Assembly: GCA_016584305.1 (NCBI GenBank)
Contig: JACEEZ010012843.1
Span: 588,452-652,451, forward strand
Length of the DNA: 64,000 bases
Direction of reading: 5' to 3'
Source of the DNA: Chionoecetes opilio
Lineage: Eukaryota > Arthropoda > Malacostraca > Decapoda > Majidae
The first letter of the stretch is position 1; the number at the start of each line of letters is the position of its first letter. The translations under genes were made by a program, and so were the position numbers. The notes beneath the pieces are model-generated. The model saw only the letters and a program-made list of their open reading frames with translations, did no database searches and was not told the origin of the DNA. This document shows, in pieces, positions 12,470 to 22,699 of this stretch.

Positions 12470-15400
12470 CTGTTCAGAGAAAGTAAGGCACTCGTGACAT
12501 AACGCATTCACTGTATAACCTAAGAACATGACATTCATTCCACCCAAACACCATAAACAGTGCTAATATTCTGATACATAGGCTACTCAGCTGTTCTCTC
12601 TGCCTTATATCTTTGTTAGGGAAATAGTTAGTCTAGGGGAAAACTGGTCTACTGGATATCACCCTCTGCCTTCTGCTCAAAGGTAATAATCCACTACAAT
12701 GAAACTCTGTCTAGATCCCCAGTGGCCCATCAGCCTCCAGGGTACTGATGGGTTTGCAGCTTAGCAGGAAAACCATTAATGTTGAAATCTAAGAAGAATA
12801 TCTGTTGTTTATATACACTCACAATGTATAGTATTTAGGCTAAACTCTTTTACTCTTAAACCCTTAAACTTTTTCCCTAAATGTTATCAGAGTGAAAGAA
12901 CATGTCTCCTCCACCTTACTGACCCTTACAACTGTCTGTGTTCATATAAATACACTAAATATCTCACACTAATTGAACTCTTTCTTAAATGTCAACAGAG
13001 TGAAAAAACATGTCCCTTCCACCTTACTGACCCCTTACAACTGTCTGTGTTCATATAAATACACAAAACATCTCACATTAAGGCAATTGGATCTATAAGG
13101 TATGTCGTTGTATCTGTCGCCCACTGACCTTGATGAAACAGAAGCGGATGTAGTTCTCGCCGAGGTCTCCGTGCTGGGGGGAGTAGAAGGCAGAGGGAGG
13201 AATGCCCTGGAGCTTGCGATTGCGTGACAGCCACTTGACAAACCTAAAGTCCTTCCTCTCCTTTGGGTCGCCTCCTATGTCCACCTTGTTGACTGTGGGG
13301 AGAAAGGTTACTGGGCTGGGATCTCATACAGTATATGGTCAGAGCTGGGCAGTATTTATATACATTTGTATTTAAATACGTATTTAAATACATTTGTGTA
13401 TTTAGAACTGTATTTATAAATACATTGGTTTTCATATATCTAAATACAGTATTTAAATACTTTAATGAGTATTTAAGTACAATGTATTTAAATACTCATA
13501 CTATGAAAATGTAAATACTTTTATCAGTTAATTACTCAATAATTTCAATTAATAATCTCAAGTACTCAACTTAATTAGTCAATTAATTAAATATACAATA
13601 GGAAAGTGTCCTTTATCATTGATCAAGCATTTTATAGTGTTAATCATGAATTACTGAATACATGGTAAAATTTGTGTCCATTTAAAATGTATTTGCAAAT
13701 GTATTTAAATACAATTGATGTATTTAGTATTTAAATACATTCGTAAAATATATTTAGTATTTGGTATTTAGATACATTTCTCCCATGTATTTAGTATTTA
13801 AATACATTCAATGTATTTAGTGCCCAGCTGTGTATAGGGTCAACACAAGAGAAATCATCACTCTGTCATGTCTTATTGGGTCACACTGAGGGATGTAATG
13901 GTCAGGTCATCCCCTTGGTGCAACACTGACCTATGTCCCTCATGTCAGCCAGGATGAAGTAGCCGCCCTCAGGCACGATGGGGTTCAGGCCAGCGTCAAT
14001 CAGCAGCTTCACTATCATGTCGCGCTTCACCTCCAGCTCCACCGCCAGGGACTGCAGGTAACACTCGGGCTTCCCATACACCTCAAGCTCCCTCTCAAAG
14101 CCCTGGGCCACCGCTTCCTGCAAGGGGAGAAGTGCATCCACTTATTGAAGACTCTTACTTTTTTTTTTTCTTCATGAATCTGTTTTGTAGCTTCCTAATA
14201 TTCTTATGTCAAATTTTTTTTACCCCATTTTTTTCTTTCACTTTCATTTTGATCTCCATTTGAATTTTTTTATACAATTTTTTTTCATTGATCTACTTAA
14301 AAAAAAATTTGTATTCCTTTTTTTGGCTTGTTAACTGAGGAACTTCTATTTTTATCCTCGATTTTTATCCGATTTATTCATTTTTTATTTGTCTACATAA
14401 ATTTTTCGTATTCCTTTTTCTGGTTTGTAAGCTTAAACATTTCAAGAAAAAATATATTTGAGGGTTTTATGAATGCAAAAATACCATGTTGTTCGGACTA
14501 GTGCTGAGCTTTGGACACTGAAAAGTATGCATTTATAGATGTATTATACTATTATAGATGTATTATAGATGTATTGATGTATTATTTGATTGATATACAA
14601 CTAAGCATATTCAAGTTTTTAAAGCTAAGTTTAACCAATTGAGACAAGGAGACGGGACCCCACGAGTGTAATTCATTTCCCGTATATCATAACTAGGTAA
14701 ATACAACTAGGTAAATACAACTAGGTAAATACAACTAGGTACATACAACTAGGTAGATACAACTAGGTAGATACAACTAGGTAAATACATCTAGGTAAAT
14801 ACAACTAGGTAAATACAACTAGGTAAATACAACTAGGTAAATACAACTAGGTAAATACAACTAGGTAAATACAACTAGGTAAATACAACTAGGTCTATAC
14901 AACTAGGTAAATACAACTAGGTCTATACAACTAGGTCTATACAACTAGGTAAATACAACTAGGTAAATACAACTAGGTAGATACAACTAGGTCGATACAA
15001 CTAGGTCTATACAACTAGGTAAATACAACTAGGTAAATACAACTAGGTAAATACAACTAAGTCAATACAACTAGGTAAATACAACTAGGTAAATACAACT
15101 AGGTAAATACATCTAGGTAAATACAACTAGGTAAATACAACTAGGTAAATACATCTAGGTAAATACAACTAGGTAAATACAACTAGGTAAATACAACTAA
15201 GTCAATACAACTAGGTAAATACAACTAAGTCAATACAACTAGGTAAATACAACTAGGTAAATACAACAAGGTAAACACAACCAGGTCAATACACACCTGG
15301 ACGGGAGTGGTACAGGTATAGACGGAGTGCTGGTGGATGACCTGAGGGCCCTTCATGAGGTAGGCGGGACCACGCCCTCTTCCACCCGACGTCGCCGCAC

Positions 15401-16004
15401 CCGATGATGCACTTCCACATCCCCGGCGGTGCGGACGAAGGTCTATGTCCTACTCTTCAGGATATTCAGTACCGATATTCATGTGTTATATCATCACACT
15501 TTACTTTATGCTCTGCCTCAACTATCACCTACAAGGGCAGGGTATGGCAGAAGTACCATGAACTAATAAACAAGAAAAAACTGTCTGCCCTCTGAACCTA
15601 TCATCTACAAGGCAGGTAATGGCAGAAGTACCATAGAACTAATAACATGAAAAAACAAAAACATGCTCTGCCCTCTGAACCTATCACCTACAAGGGCAGG
15701 GTAATGGCAAGAAGTACCATAGAACTAAAATAAACAAGAAAAAAAACATGCTCTGCCCTCTGAACCTATCATCTACAAGGGCAGGGTAATGGCAAGAAGT
15801 ACCATAGAACTAAAATAAACATGAAAAAAACAAAAAAAACATGCTCTGCCCTCTGAACCTATCACCTACAATGGCAGGGTAATGGCAAAAAGTACCATAG
15901 AACTAAAATAAACAAGAAAAAAGAAAGAAAAAAACATGCATTGCCCTCTGAACCTATCACCTACAATGGCAGGGTAATGGCAAAAAGTACCAAAGAACTC
16001 TATA

Positions 16005-16040
<36 letters not shown>

Positions 16041-19000
16041 AGGAAGAAAAAAAAGTGAAAAAAAAAAAAAAACACTCCCATATTCATCCGTCCAAGTCAA
16101 CAATAATGAAAAATCTAATCCCTGAGCTAGTCACCCATGCGGACGTGTTCCTGTCCCGAGTACGTCATCCACTCGTACACCTCGTCCATGATGGCCACAC
16201 TGTTGTACTTCTTGCACAGGTCTGCAATCATCATCAGCTCCTCCTTCTTGTACACCTGTGGCACACAAAACCATGATGAGTTATGACAGGAGCGGCACAC
16301 CTGTCCTCACCTTACAGAAGAACATAAGAACATGAAAACATAAGAACATAAAAACATAAGAACATAAGAACATAAGAACATAAAACATAAAACATAAAAA
16401 CATAAGAACATAAAAACACAAGAACACAAGAACATAAAAACATAAAAACATAAGAACATAAAAACATAAAAACATAAGAACATAAAAACATAAGAACATA
16501 AGAACATAAAAACATAAGAAAATAAGGAAGCTACAAGAAGACGTGAGACCTACACGAGGTAGTTCCTGTTACTTAACACTACCTACATCCACCTTTCATC
16601 CCCATCCATGAATTTATCCAGCCTCCCTTTAAAGCTCTCTAATGACTCAGCACTAACTACCTGTCTACTGAGTCCATTCCAATCATTCACCACCCTATTT
16701 GTGAACCAGTTTCATCCTATTTCCTTTTTAAATCTACGCTTTTCCAGCTTGAATCCGTTACTTCTTGTTCTACCAGTATTAAGTGACCTACCTTTCCGAT
16801 AGGGTTGTTCGGTGTGTTGACCACGATTGCCTTGGTCTTGGTGTTGAAGGCAGCGGCGAGCTCAGCCGGGTCTATCACCCAGTCTTCCGAGCTGGTCACG
16901 CCCTCAGTCTTCTTCTGCAGGGATGAAAAACACCAGTCACATGACGTCTTACTGTCTATTTTATTTCAACGAGGCAAAAATTCCATTCTATCTTAACCCC
17001 TTCACGCCCAGATCTTTCCTTGGCTAAATGAAATTGTCTGTTGTTAGCCATAAAATTACGAAAATATAACTTAATATACCAAATTAGTTAGTGGACAAGG
17101 GTACTAAACAGGTCATATCTATAAAATATTGCTTATATTCATTAAAATTGTCTAATGGTGGTTGTATTACAATGAAAATTACGTTCTGGGTCTCAAGGGG
17201 TTAAAACAGGGGTGGGGAACCATTTTACTACCAAGGGCCATTTGGATATTCATGACATCATTCGCAGGCCATACAAAACTATCAACTTAAAAATCAGCCT
17301 GCTTTTTTGGCCGTCGAGAACCATCCGTGAATTATACGTGTCTGTCCCGTCATCTATGTGTTCTATCCGTCCCGTGATGGACGTGCTTGTCCCTTAAAAT
17401 TTACTTTATAAGTATTATGCATGCACTTGATAACCATTTATGTTGGTATGAAAATAAAGCTCCTAGATTAATTGGATTTTCGAGTCTCGTCTGTGGTTGC
17501 CTTGGCAGGGCCGGACCAAATGGTTTTGCGGGCTGGACGTTCCCCACCCCTGGGTTAAAATGATGGCTATGTTTACCTGATAATATGGTTAACTATGATA
17601 AAATACATCTGAAATTAAGAAGCTACCACTACGACAACTACTGAGTTTGTAAAGAAAGAGTAACAACAGTGTAGACGGATCCCCAGCGAGGCTCCCGTCC
17701 CTGCACTCACCGGCCTGAGGGGCACAAAGACGGGGGTGCCGCCAGCCAGCTTGACCTGAGGCACGTAGCAGTCAAAGAACGGCTCGATGATGATCACCTC
17801 GTCCCCGGGATCCACCAAACCTGTATTGGGATTCAAATTGTATTATCTTATGTATTGTATTATCTTATGTATTGTATTATCTTATGTATTGTATTATCTT
17901 ATGTATTGTATTATCTTATGTATTGTATTATCTTATGTATTGTATTATCTTATGTATTGTATTATCTTATGTATTGTATTATCTTATGTATTATTGTCGC
18001 CTCCGTGGTGCAGTGGCTAGCGTGCCTGGCTACGAATCTGCGGGCCCTGGTTCGATCCCGGGCCAGGGCAAGCCGGTGACCAGCCTACCCAGCTGTTCTT
18101 ACTTCCTTTCTGGGTTGATAAATGGGTACCTGGGGTAACCTGGGGAAGGTAACTGTGGTAACCCGGGAGTCACACTAGCCCTGTGTCCCGGGGTAACGGG
18201 TTCTCACCCACCACAGGCTCTACGGGCTAATGCCACGGAGATGAGCACCGCATGCCACGCGCAGCTTAGTGTAGGCTCCCATCTTTACCTTTTACCTGTA
18301 TCTTAGGGTAGTGCCTTCAGAGCTGGGCAGTATTTAAATACATTTATATTTAAATACATTTGTGTATTTAGAACTGTATTTATAAATACTACATTGGTTT
18401 TCACGTATTTAAATACAGTACTTAAATACTTAAATGAATATTTAAATACATTGTATTTAAATACTCTAATATTAAAATGTAAATAATTTTTTATTAGTTG
18501 ATTTGGTCATAAACCTGCCCATCTATCTGGCAATCCTGATGTTACAGTGGACCAGTGTTTCCACTTTCAAGGAAATTTCCTTATTTTAAGCAAATTTAGG
18601 CCTGAGAAGGAAATTTCTAAGGAAACGCAAAATCTAAGAAAATCCAGTTTTTTTCGGACATTTCTAGAGCTATGTAGATAGTTAAATAGCCCGGTCAGCT
18701 GAAAATACACATTTTATTTGCCTTTGACAAAATGTCCAAAGATTAATTGTTAGTTGTGTTACTCATGATGCAATTATATAATGAGTGTGTATAATACTTC
18801 ACTTGATGTACATTGTAAGTTCTGAGTTCCTTTGTTTTTGTTTTGTTCTAAAAACGGAAACATACAATAGGAAAGTATCCTTATCATTTATCAAGCATTT
18901 TATATTGTTAATCATGAATTACTGAATACAGGTTAAAATTTGTTTGTTTTTAAAATGCATTTACAAATGTATTTAAATACAATTGATGTAACTACGTATT

Positions 19001-19367
19001 TAGTATATAATTACATTCGTTAAATGTATTTAGTATTTGGTATTTAGATACATTTCTCCCAAGCAGCATTTAGTATTTAGTATTTAAATACATTCAATGT
19101 ATTTAGTGCCCCGCTCTGAGTGCCTTCATGTATTTTCTTATGTTGCATACTAGGTGATGGGGTTGAGACTTACCCATGATGGTACTGAAGAGAGCCTCGT
19201 ACGCGCCGGCCGTCACCAGCACCTCACTCATGGGGTTGATCTCCCGGCCGACGACCTTGGAGTAGATCTTGGAGAGAGCGTTGATCAGGCGCGGATGACC
19301 CTGTGTGGGGAGGTCAAGGTCAGTGGCGTCTCGAGGAACCTTCTTATACAAAAAACTGATAAAATAC

Positions 19368-19432
<65 letters not shown>

Positions 19433-19436
19433 AGAC

Positions 19437-19468
<32 letters not shown>

Positions 19469-19520
19469 GAGAGCGAGAGCGAGAGCGAGAGAGAGAGGAG
19501 AGAGAGAGAGAGAGGAGGAG

Positions 19521-19569
<49 letters not shown>

Positions 19570-22500
19570 TACCTAGCTACATCACCTACCGTCTAGCATA
19601 AAGAGAATTCCCATAACCAGAGATATATGGATATGATCAGGTAAACATAGGCATAATTTTAAGCATGAGACCTTATGATAGACTGGAATATTTGCCTCGT
19701 TAAAAAAAAATAGGCATCATTTTAAGCATGAGACCTTAAGATACAATGGAATTTTTGCCTCGTTAAAAAATAGACTAGGTAAATACTCACAAAGCCACGA
19801 GTGTATTGGTTGAGGAGCACATTGGTCTCGCTTGAAGCGGCCTGGGACAGCGCCTTCCTCACATGGTCTGGGGCGGCAAAGTCTGGAAACCCTTGACCCA
19901 GGTTGAGTGGCTTGACCTCGAGGGCCAGCTGTATGAACTCAACCCTGGAAATAGGGAGTTGTAAGGTCAGGTAGTTAGTGCGGAGTCAATAGGAAATAGG
20001 GAGTCATAAGGTCAGGTTGTTAGTGCAGAGTCAATAGGGAATAGGGAATCAAAGTGGAAATAGGGAGTCGTAAGGTCAGGTAGTTAGTGCAGTCAATAGG
20101 GAATAGGGAGTCATAAGGTCAGGTAGTTAGTGCGGAGTCAATAGGGAATAGGGAGTCAAAGTGGAAATAGGGAGTCATAAGGTCAGGTAGTTAGTGCGGA
20201 GTCAATAGGGAATAGGGAGTCAAAGTGGAAATAGGGAGTCATAAGGTCAGGTAGTCAATAGGGATGGGAGTCAAAGTGGAAATAGGGAGTCATAAGGTCA
20301 GGTAGTTAGTGCGGAGTCAATAGGGAATAGGGAGTCATAAGGTCAGGTAGTTAGTGCGGAGTCAATAGGGAATAGGGAGTCAAAGTGGAAATAGGGAGTC
20401 ATAAGGTCAGGTAGTTAGTGCAGTCAATAGGGAATAGGGAGTCATAAGGTCAGGTAGTTAGTGCGGAGTCAATAGGGAATAGGGAGTCAAAGTGGAAAAT
20501 AGGGAGTCATGTAAGGTCAGGTAGTTAGTGCGAGTCAAGGTAGGGAGTCATAAGGTCAGGTAGTTAGTGCGGAGTCAATAGGGAATAGGGAGTCAAAGTG
20601 GAAATAGGGAGTCGTAAGGTCAGGTAGTTAGTGCGGAGTCAATAGGGAATAGGGAGTCAAAGTGGAAATAGGGAGTCATAAGGTCAGGTAGTTAGTGCGG
20701 AGTCAATAGGGAATAGGGAGTCAAAGTGGAAATAGGGAGTCATAAGGTCAGGTAGTTAGTGCAGTCAATAGGATAGGAGTCAATAGGAAATAGGGAGTCA
20801 TAAGTCGTATAGTTAGTGGATCATAGGATAGTCAGAGTCAAAGGAAATAGGGAGTCATAAAGGTCAGGTAGTTAGTGCAGTCAATAGGGAATAGGGAGTC
20901 AGTGGAAATAGGGAGTCATAAGGTCAGGTAGTTAGTGCGGAGTCAATAGGGAGTCAAAGTGGAAATAGGGAGTCATAAGGTCAGGTAGTTAGTGCAGTCA
21001 ATAGGGAATAGGGAGTCAAAGTGGAAATAGGGAGTCATAAGTACTACTATAATATGTCTCGTCAGGTGGTCAGTGCGGAGTCTTTAACCCCTTGAGACCC
21101 AGAACGTAATTTCCATTGTAATTTGGCTACCATTAGACAATTTTAATTAATATAAGCAATGTTTTATAGATATAACCTGTTTAGTATCCTGGAAATAGCG
21201 AGTCATAAGTACAATAATATTAACCCCTTGAGACCCAGAACGTAATTCCCATTGTAATTTGGCTACCATTAGATGATTTTTAGTGAATATAAGCAATATT
21301 TTATAGATAATATTATGACCTGTTTCGTATCCTTGTCCACTAACTAATTTGGTATATTCAGTTACTTTTCCTACTTTTGGCTAACCACAGACGATTTTTT
21401 ATTTATCAAAGGAAAGATCTGGGCGTGAAGGGGTTAAGGGTTTTGATGTCTTAAGATTCAGTTAAGTGTATACATCCTTTTCAAAACATATTACTATCCC
21501 TCCCTTATCCATTATCAGTACCATAATGATGTCCTTCAGTTTGGGTATTGAAATGCACGCCCAGCCTCAAAGCCTCAAAGCCTTCATTAATATCTGAGTA
21601 GCTTTGTCCTTCCCTACTTGATACTCTAGTCACACACATTCCTTTATTCAGTAACACGCTGTTGCACAGAAGATGCAACGACGCTACAGTTCATCTTCTT
21701 AAGCCCTTCACGCCAAGATCTTTCCTTTGCTATAAAAAAATTGTATGTTGTCGAGCCATAAAATCAGAAAAAGTCACTGAATATACCAAATTAGTTAATC
21801 GACAAGGATACTAAACAGGTCATATCTATAAAATATTACTTATATTCATTAAAAATCTTCTAATGGTGGTCAAATTACAATGGAAATTACGTTCTGGGTC
21901 TCAAGGGGTTAAAAGTTGAAGAATTAATGTGAGGAATGAGTTAGTGTGTGTGTTGGCAGGGCACATTGAGTTAGCTGAATAAGAGTAAGAGTTTTGATGA
22001 TTGGCATGAGTTGGAGTTAGTGCAAGACTATGATTAAGGAAGATTTAACTCCTTGAGGCCCAGATCTTTCCTTTGCTATATGAAATTGTCTGTTGTTAGC
22101 CATAAAATAACGAAAAAGTAACTGAATATACCAAATTAGCTAGTGGACAAGGATACTAAACAGGTTATATCTATAAAATATTGCTTATATTCATTAAAAT
22201 TGTCTAATGGTAGTCATATTACAATGATAATTACACTCTGGGCCTCAAGGGGTTAAGCAGATTTGGGAGAGAACATCGCGAGCTTAACTTAAATCCTGTA
22301 TTTTACTAGTTCATCAACTTATCCACTCAGAGTTAGGGTAAGAATAGGATTAAGGAGGATATAAGCAGATTTGGTGAGAGAACATTGCGAGCTTGACTCA
22401 AATCGTACGTCTACACATTACATCATACATTAGTCTTATATTTTACGACTAGTTCAATAAGTTCATCAACTGCCTCAACTCACCAGACACTCTTTTCAAT

Positions 22501-22674
22501 GCCGTGGGTCTTGGCGGCGATGGAGGGCAGGGCGGGCGAGGAGGCCATGGTGGCGGCGTGCTGGGGGACAGTGGCAGGCAGGGGTTGAGGGGTCTGTCGC
22601 TGGTACTGGAAGACACGGGACTGCTTGGCTAGGCTTCCTGTTGTTGCCCGACGCACTGCACTCAACATTACCTC
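12396..22674 (-). CDS. KYAT3: Kynurenine--oxoglutarate transaminase 3-like (whole gene, ten coding exons)
   Basis: PLP-dependent class I/II aminotransferase. The family transaminates kynurenine and related amino acids and also cleaves cysteine S-conjugates. Joined exons give, in order: a 62-residue basic N-terminal extension ending [15 protein letters not shown] (residues 78-84), QYTRGFGHPRL (from 108), [16 protein letters not shown] (225-233, cofactor-contacting Asn), DEVYEW (Asp257 and Tyr260, PLP ring contacts), then [27 protein letters not shown] and NYIRFCFIK, whose Arg would bind the substrate carboxylate. The N-terminus is Arg/Ser/Ala-rich without acidic residues, like a mitochondrial presequence. 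All introns are GT-AG and phases agree. Two defects: exon 7 has lost the GSAGKTFS-type lysine motif through indels, and exon 10 is frameshifted. Either the locus is decaying or the assembly has errors. The intact protein would be about 470-480 residues. KYAT1-like identity is less likely because the C-terminal half follows KYAT3. Confidence 0.88.
12480..13128. repeat. Aminotransferase last intron with a 110-bp direct repeat
   Basis: Segments at about 12865-12972 and 12980-13085 repeat each other (AGAGTGAAA, ACATGTC, CTTACTGACC, CAACTGTCTGTGTTCATATA). The second copy ends close to the exon 9 donor. Nothing else is recognised in this intron. Confidence 0.65.
13129..13292 (-). CDS. KYAT3: Aminotransferase exon 9
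   Basis: Encodes [39 protein letters not shown] and [11 protein letters not shown]. The Arg of NYIRF is the substrate carboxylate ligand in the family. Acceptor CCCCACAG, donor GTCAGT, phase 1 to 0. Confidence 0.93.
13340..13832. mobile_element. hAT-type MITE with GTATTTAAATAC core
   Basis: Ends CAGAGCTGGGCAGTATTTA and TAGTGCCCAGCTGTG are inverted. The 8-bp flanks TATATGGT (13332-13339) and TATAGGGT (13833-13840) match at 7 of 8. The interior is many copies of the self-complementary TATTTAAATA. Same family as 18318-19118. Confidence 0.8.
13931..14117 (-). CDS. KYAT3: Aminotransferase exon 8
   Basis: Encodes [39 protein letters not shown] and [16 protein letters not shown]. Acceptor CTTGCAG would be expected; TTCCTGCAG-type CAG is seen at 14120-14118, donor GTCAGT, phase 0 to 1. 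Confidence 0.93.
14160..14640. other. T-rich intron DNA, nothing recognised
   Basis: Poly-T-rich intron between exons 8 and 7, with no element that I can name. Confidence 0.5.
14645..15290 (+). repeat. 14-bp minisatellite AACTAGGTAAATAC grown from a LINE 3' tail
   Basis: About 42 copies. The sequence just before the array (GGAGACGGGACC...TTCCCGTATATCAT, 14649-14694) matches the 3' end of the LINE at 51470-51745, which ends in the same 14-bp repeat. The array ends next to the exon 7 donor. Confidence 0.85.
15297..15442 (-). CDS. KYAT3: Aminotransferase exon 7, corrupted (PLP-lysine exon)
   Basis: The 3' part is clean: [20 protein letters not shown] to TTPVQ with donor GTGTGT, phase 0. The 5' part contains PGMW then CIIG in one frame, and fragments resembling SATGW and VGW in others. 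About 61 bases stand where family members have about 90, and the GSAGKTF segment with the catalytic lysine is missing. The acceptor is uncertain; CATAG at 15443 is the best candidate. Confidence 0.6.
15511..16010. repeat. About 90-bp tandem repeat, six copies
   Basis: The unit contains TGCCCTCTGAACCTATCACC, TACAAGGGCAGGGTAATGGC and GTACCATAGAACTA, then an A-rich tail of variable length. It lies between aminotransferase exons 6 and 7 and ends in poly-A (about 16010-16040). Confidence 0.92.
16135..16255 (-). CDS. KYAT3: Aminotransferase exon 6
   Basis: Encodes [18 protein letters not shown] and [19 protein letters not shown] (234-274). The Asp and Tyr of DEVY are the PLP contacts. Acceptor GTGCCACAG, donor GTGACT, phase 0 to 1. 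Confidence 0.92.
16316..16785 (-). mobile_element. LINE 3' end with (AACATAAG)n tail, abutting exon 5 donor
   Basis: On the minus strand it starts about 10 bp inside the intron with TGGTAGAACAAGAAGTAACG. It continues through the reverse-transcriptase C-terminus ([20 protein letters not shown]) and the GTTAAGTAACAGGAACTACC tail, and ends in about 190 bp of TTCTTATG/TTTTTATG repeats. Confidence 0.85.
16792..16914 (-). CDS. KYAT3: Aminotransferase exon 5
   Basis: Encodes [19 protein letters not shown] to [12 protein letters not shown] (193-233), which contains the NxPNNP motif contacting PLP. Acceptor CCCTGCAG, donor GTAGGT, phase 0 to 0. LINE sequence begins about 10 bases into the downstream intron. 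Confidence 0.93.
16997..17200 (-). mobile_element. TTAA MITE, copy 3
   Basis: Family as at 8013-8225, in reverse orientation. TTAA at 16993-16996 and 17201-17204. A hAT MITE has inserted at its right edge. Confidence 0.85.
17207..17552. mobile_element. hAT MITE, CAGGGGTGGGGAAC ends
   Basis: 346 bp. Terminal inverted repeats CAGGGGTGGGGAAC and GTTCCCCACCCCTG, with a perfect 8-bp target duplication GGTTAAAA (17199-17206 and 17553-17560). Non-coding. Confidence 0.9.
17711..17820 (-). CDS. KYAT3: Aminotransferase exon 4
   Basis: Encodes [19 protein letters not shown] and [14 protein letters not shown] (156-192). Acceptor CCAATACAG, donor GTGAGT, phase 1 to 0. Confidence 0.93.
17840..17992. repeat. 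17-bp minisatellite TATTGTATTATCTTATG
   Basis: Nine nearly perfect copies just upstream (minus strand) of the exon 4 acceptor. Confidence 0.95.
17996..18298 (+). mobile_element. tRNA-derived SINE
   Basis: The tRNA-like head has a pol III A box (TGGTGCAGTGG, 18006-18016) and B box (GGTTCGATCCC, 18049-18059). A non-tRNA body follows (CCTGGGGTAACC, CCACCACAGGCTCTACGGGC). The 3' end is TTTACCTTTTACC-like. The acceptor stem does not pair, so this is not a functional tRNA. Confidence 0.8.
18318..19118. mobile_element. hAT-type MITE with GTATTTAAATAC core, longer copy
   Basis: 801 bp. Ends CAGAGCTGGGCAGTATTTAA and TTAGTGCCCCGCTCTG, with a perfect 8-bp duplication AGTGCCTT (18310-18317 and 19119-19126). 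It carries about 300 bp absent from the copy at 13340, around 18505-18860, which may be a second insertion. Confidence 0.88.
19174..19300 (-). CDS. KYAT3: Aminotransferase exon 3
   Basis: Encodes [18 protein letters not shown] to [14 protein letters not shown] (114-156). Acceptor CCCCACACAG, donor GTAAGT, phase 0 to 1. Confidence 0.93.
19370..19567. repeat. (GA)n microsatellite
   Basis: About 200 bp of GA with a few interruptions, in intron 2 of the aminotransferase. Confidence 0.97.
19791..19944 (-). CDS. KYAT3: Aminotransferase exon 2
   Basis: Encodes [19 protein letters not shown] and up to NQYTRGF (residues 62-113). Acceptor TATTTCCAG, donor GTGAGT, length 154, phase 2 to 0. The acceptor sits inside the first unit of the 64-bp minisatellite that fills intron 1. 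Confidence 0.93.
19950..21060. repeat. 64-bp minisatellite in intron 1
   Basis: The unit contains GTGGAAATAGGGAGTCATAA, GGTCAGGTAGTTAGTGCGGA and GTCAATAGGGAATAGGGAGT. About 17 units with deletion variants. A noisy stretch at 20760-20880 has many single-base gaps. The array begins at the exon 2 acceptor. Confidence 0.95.
21088..21190 (+). mobile_element. TTAA MITE, truncated copy
   Basis: Left half only, with TTAA at 21084-21087. It stops at TTTAGTATCC, where a piece of the intron minisatellite resumes, followed by a full copy. Confidence 0.8.
21224..21433 (+). mobile_element. TTAA MITE, copy 4
   Basis: TTAA at 21220-21223 and 21434-21437, with standard family ends. Confidence 0.88.
21703..21908 (-). 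mobile_element. TTAA MITE, copy 5
   Basis: TTAA at 21699-21702 and 21909-21912, reverse orientation. Confidence 0.88.
22049..22252 (-). mobile_element. TTAA MITE, copy 6
   Basis: TTAA at 22045-22048 and 22253-22256. The left end is changed to CTCCTTGAGGCCCAGA, so both ends now resemble each other. Confidence 0.85.
22484..22674 (-). CDS. KYAT3: Aminotransferase coding exon 1
   Basis: An acceptor TTGCAG (22680-22675) precedes GAGGTAATG, so a non-coding 5' exon probably lies upstream. I place the start at the ATG at 22668-22666. An in-frame ATG at 22695 lies beyond the acceptor and is less likely. The exon encodes [11 protein letters not shown]... up to HGIEKSVW, with donor GTGAGT at 22483, phase 2. 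Confidence 0.8.
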
Positions 22675-22699
22675 CTGCAATGCCAACACTGTCATGTCG

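Noticed and set aside
17996..18070. Possible tRNA gene
   Set aside because: A and B boxes are present, but the acceptor stem does not pair and a SINE body follows.
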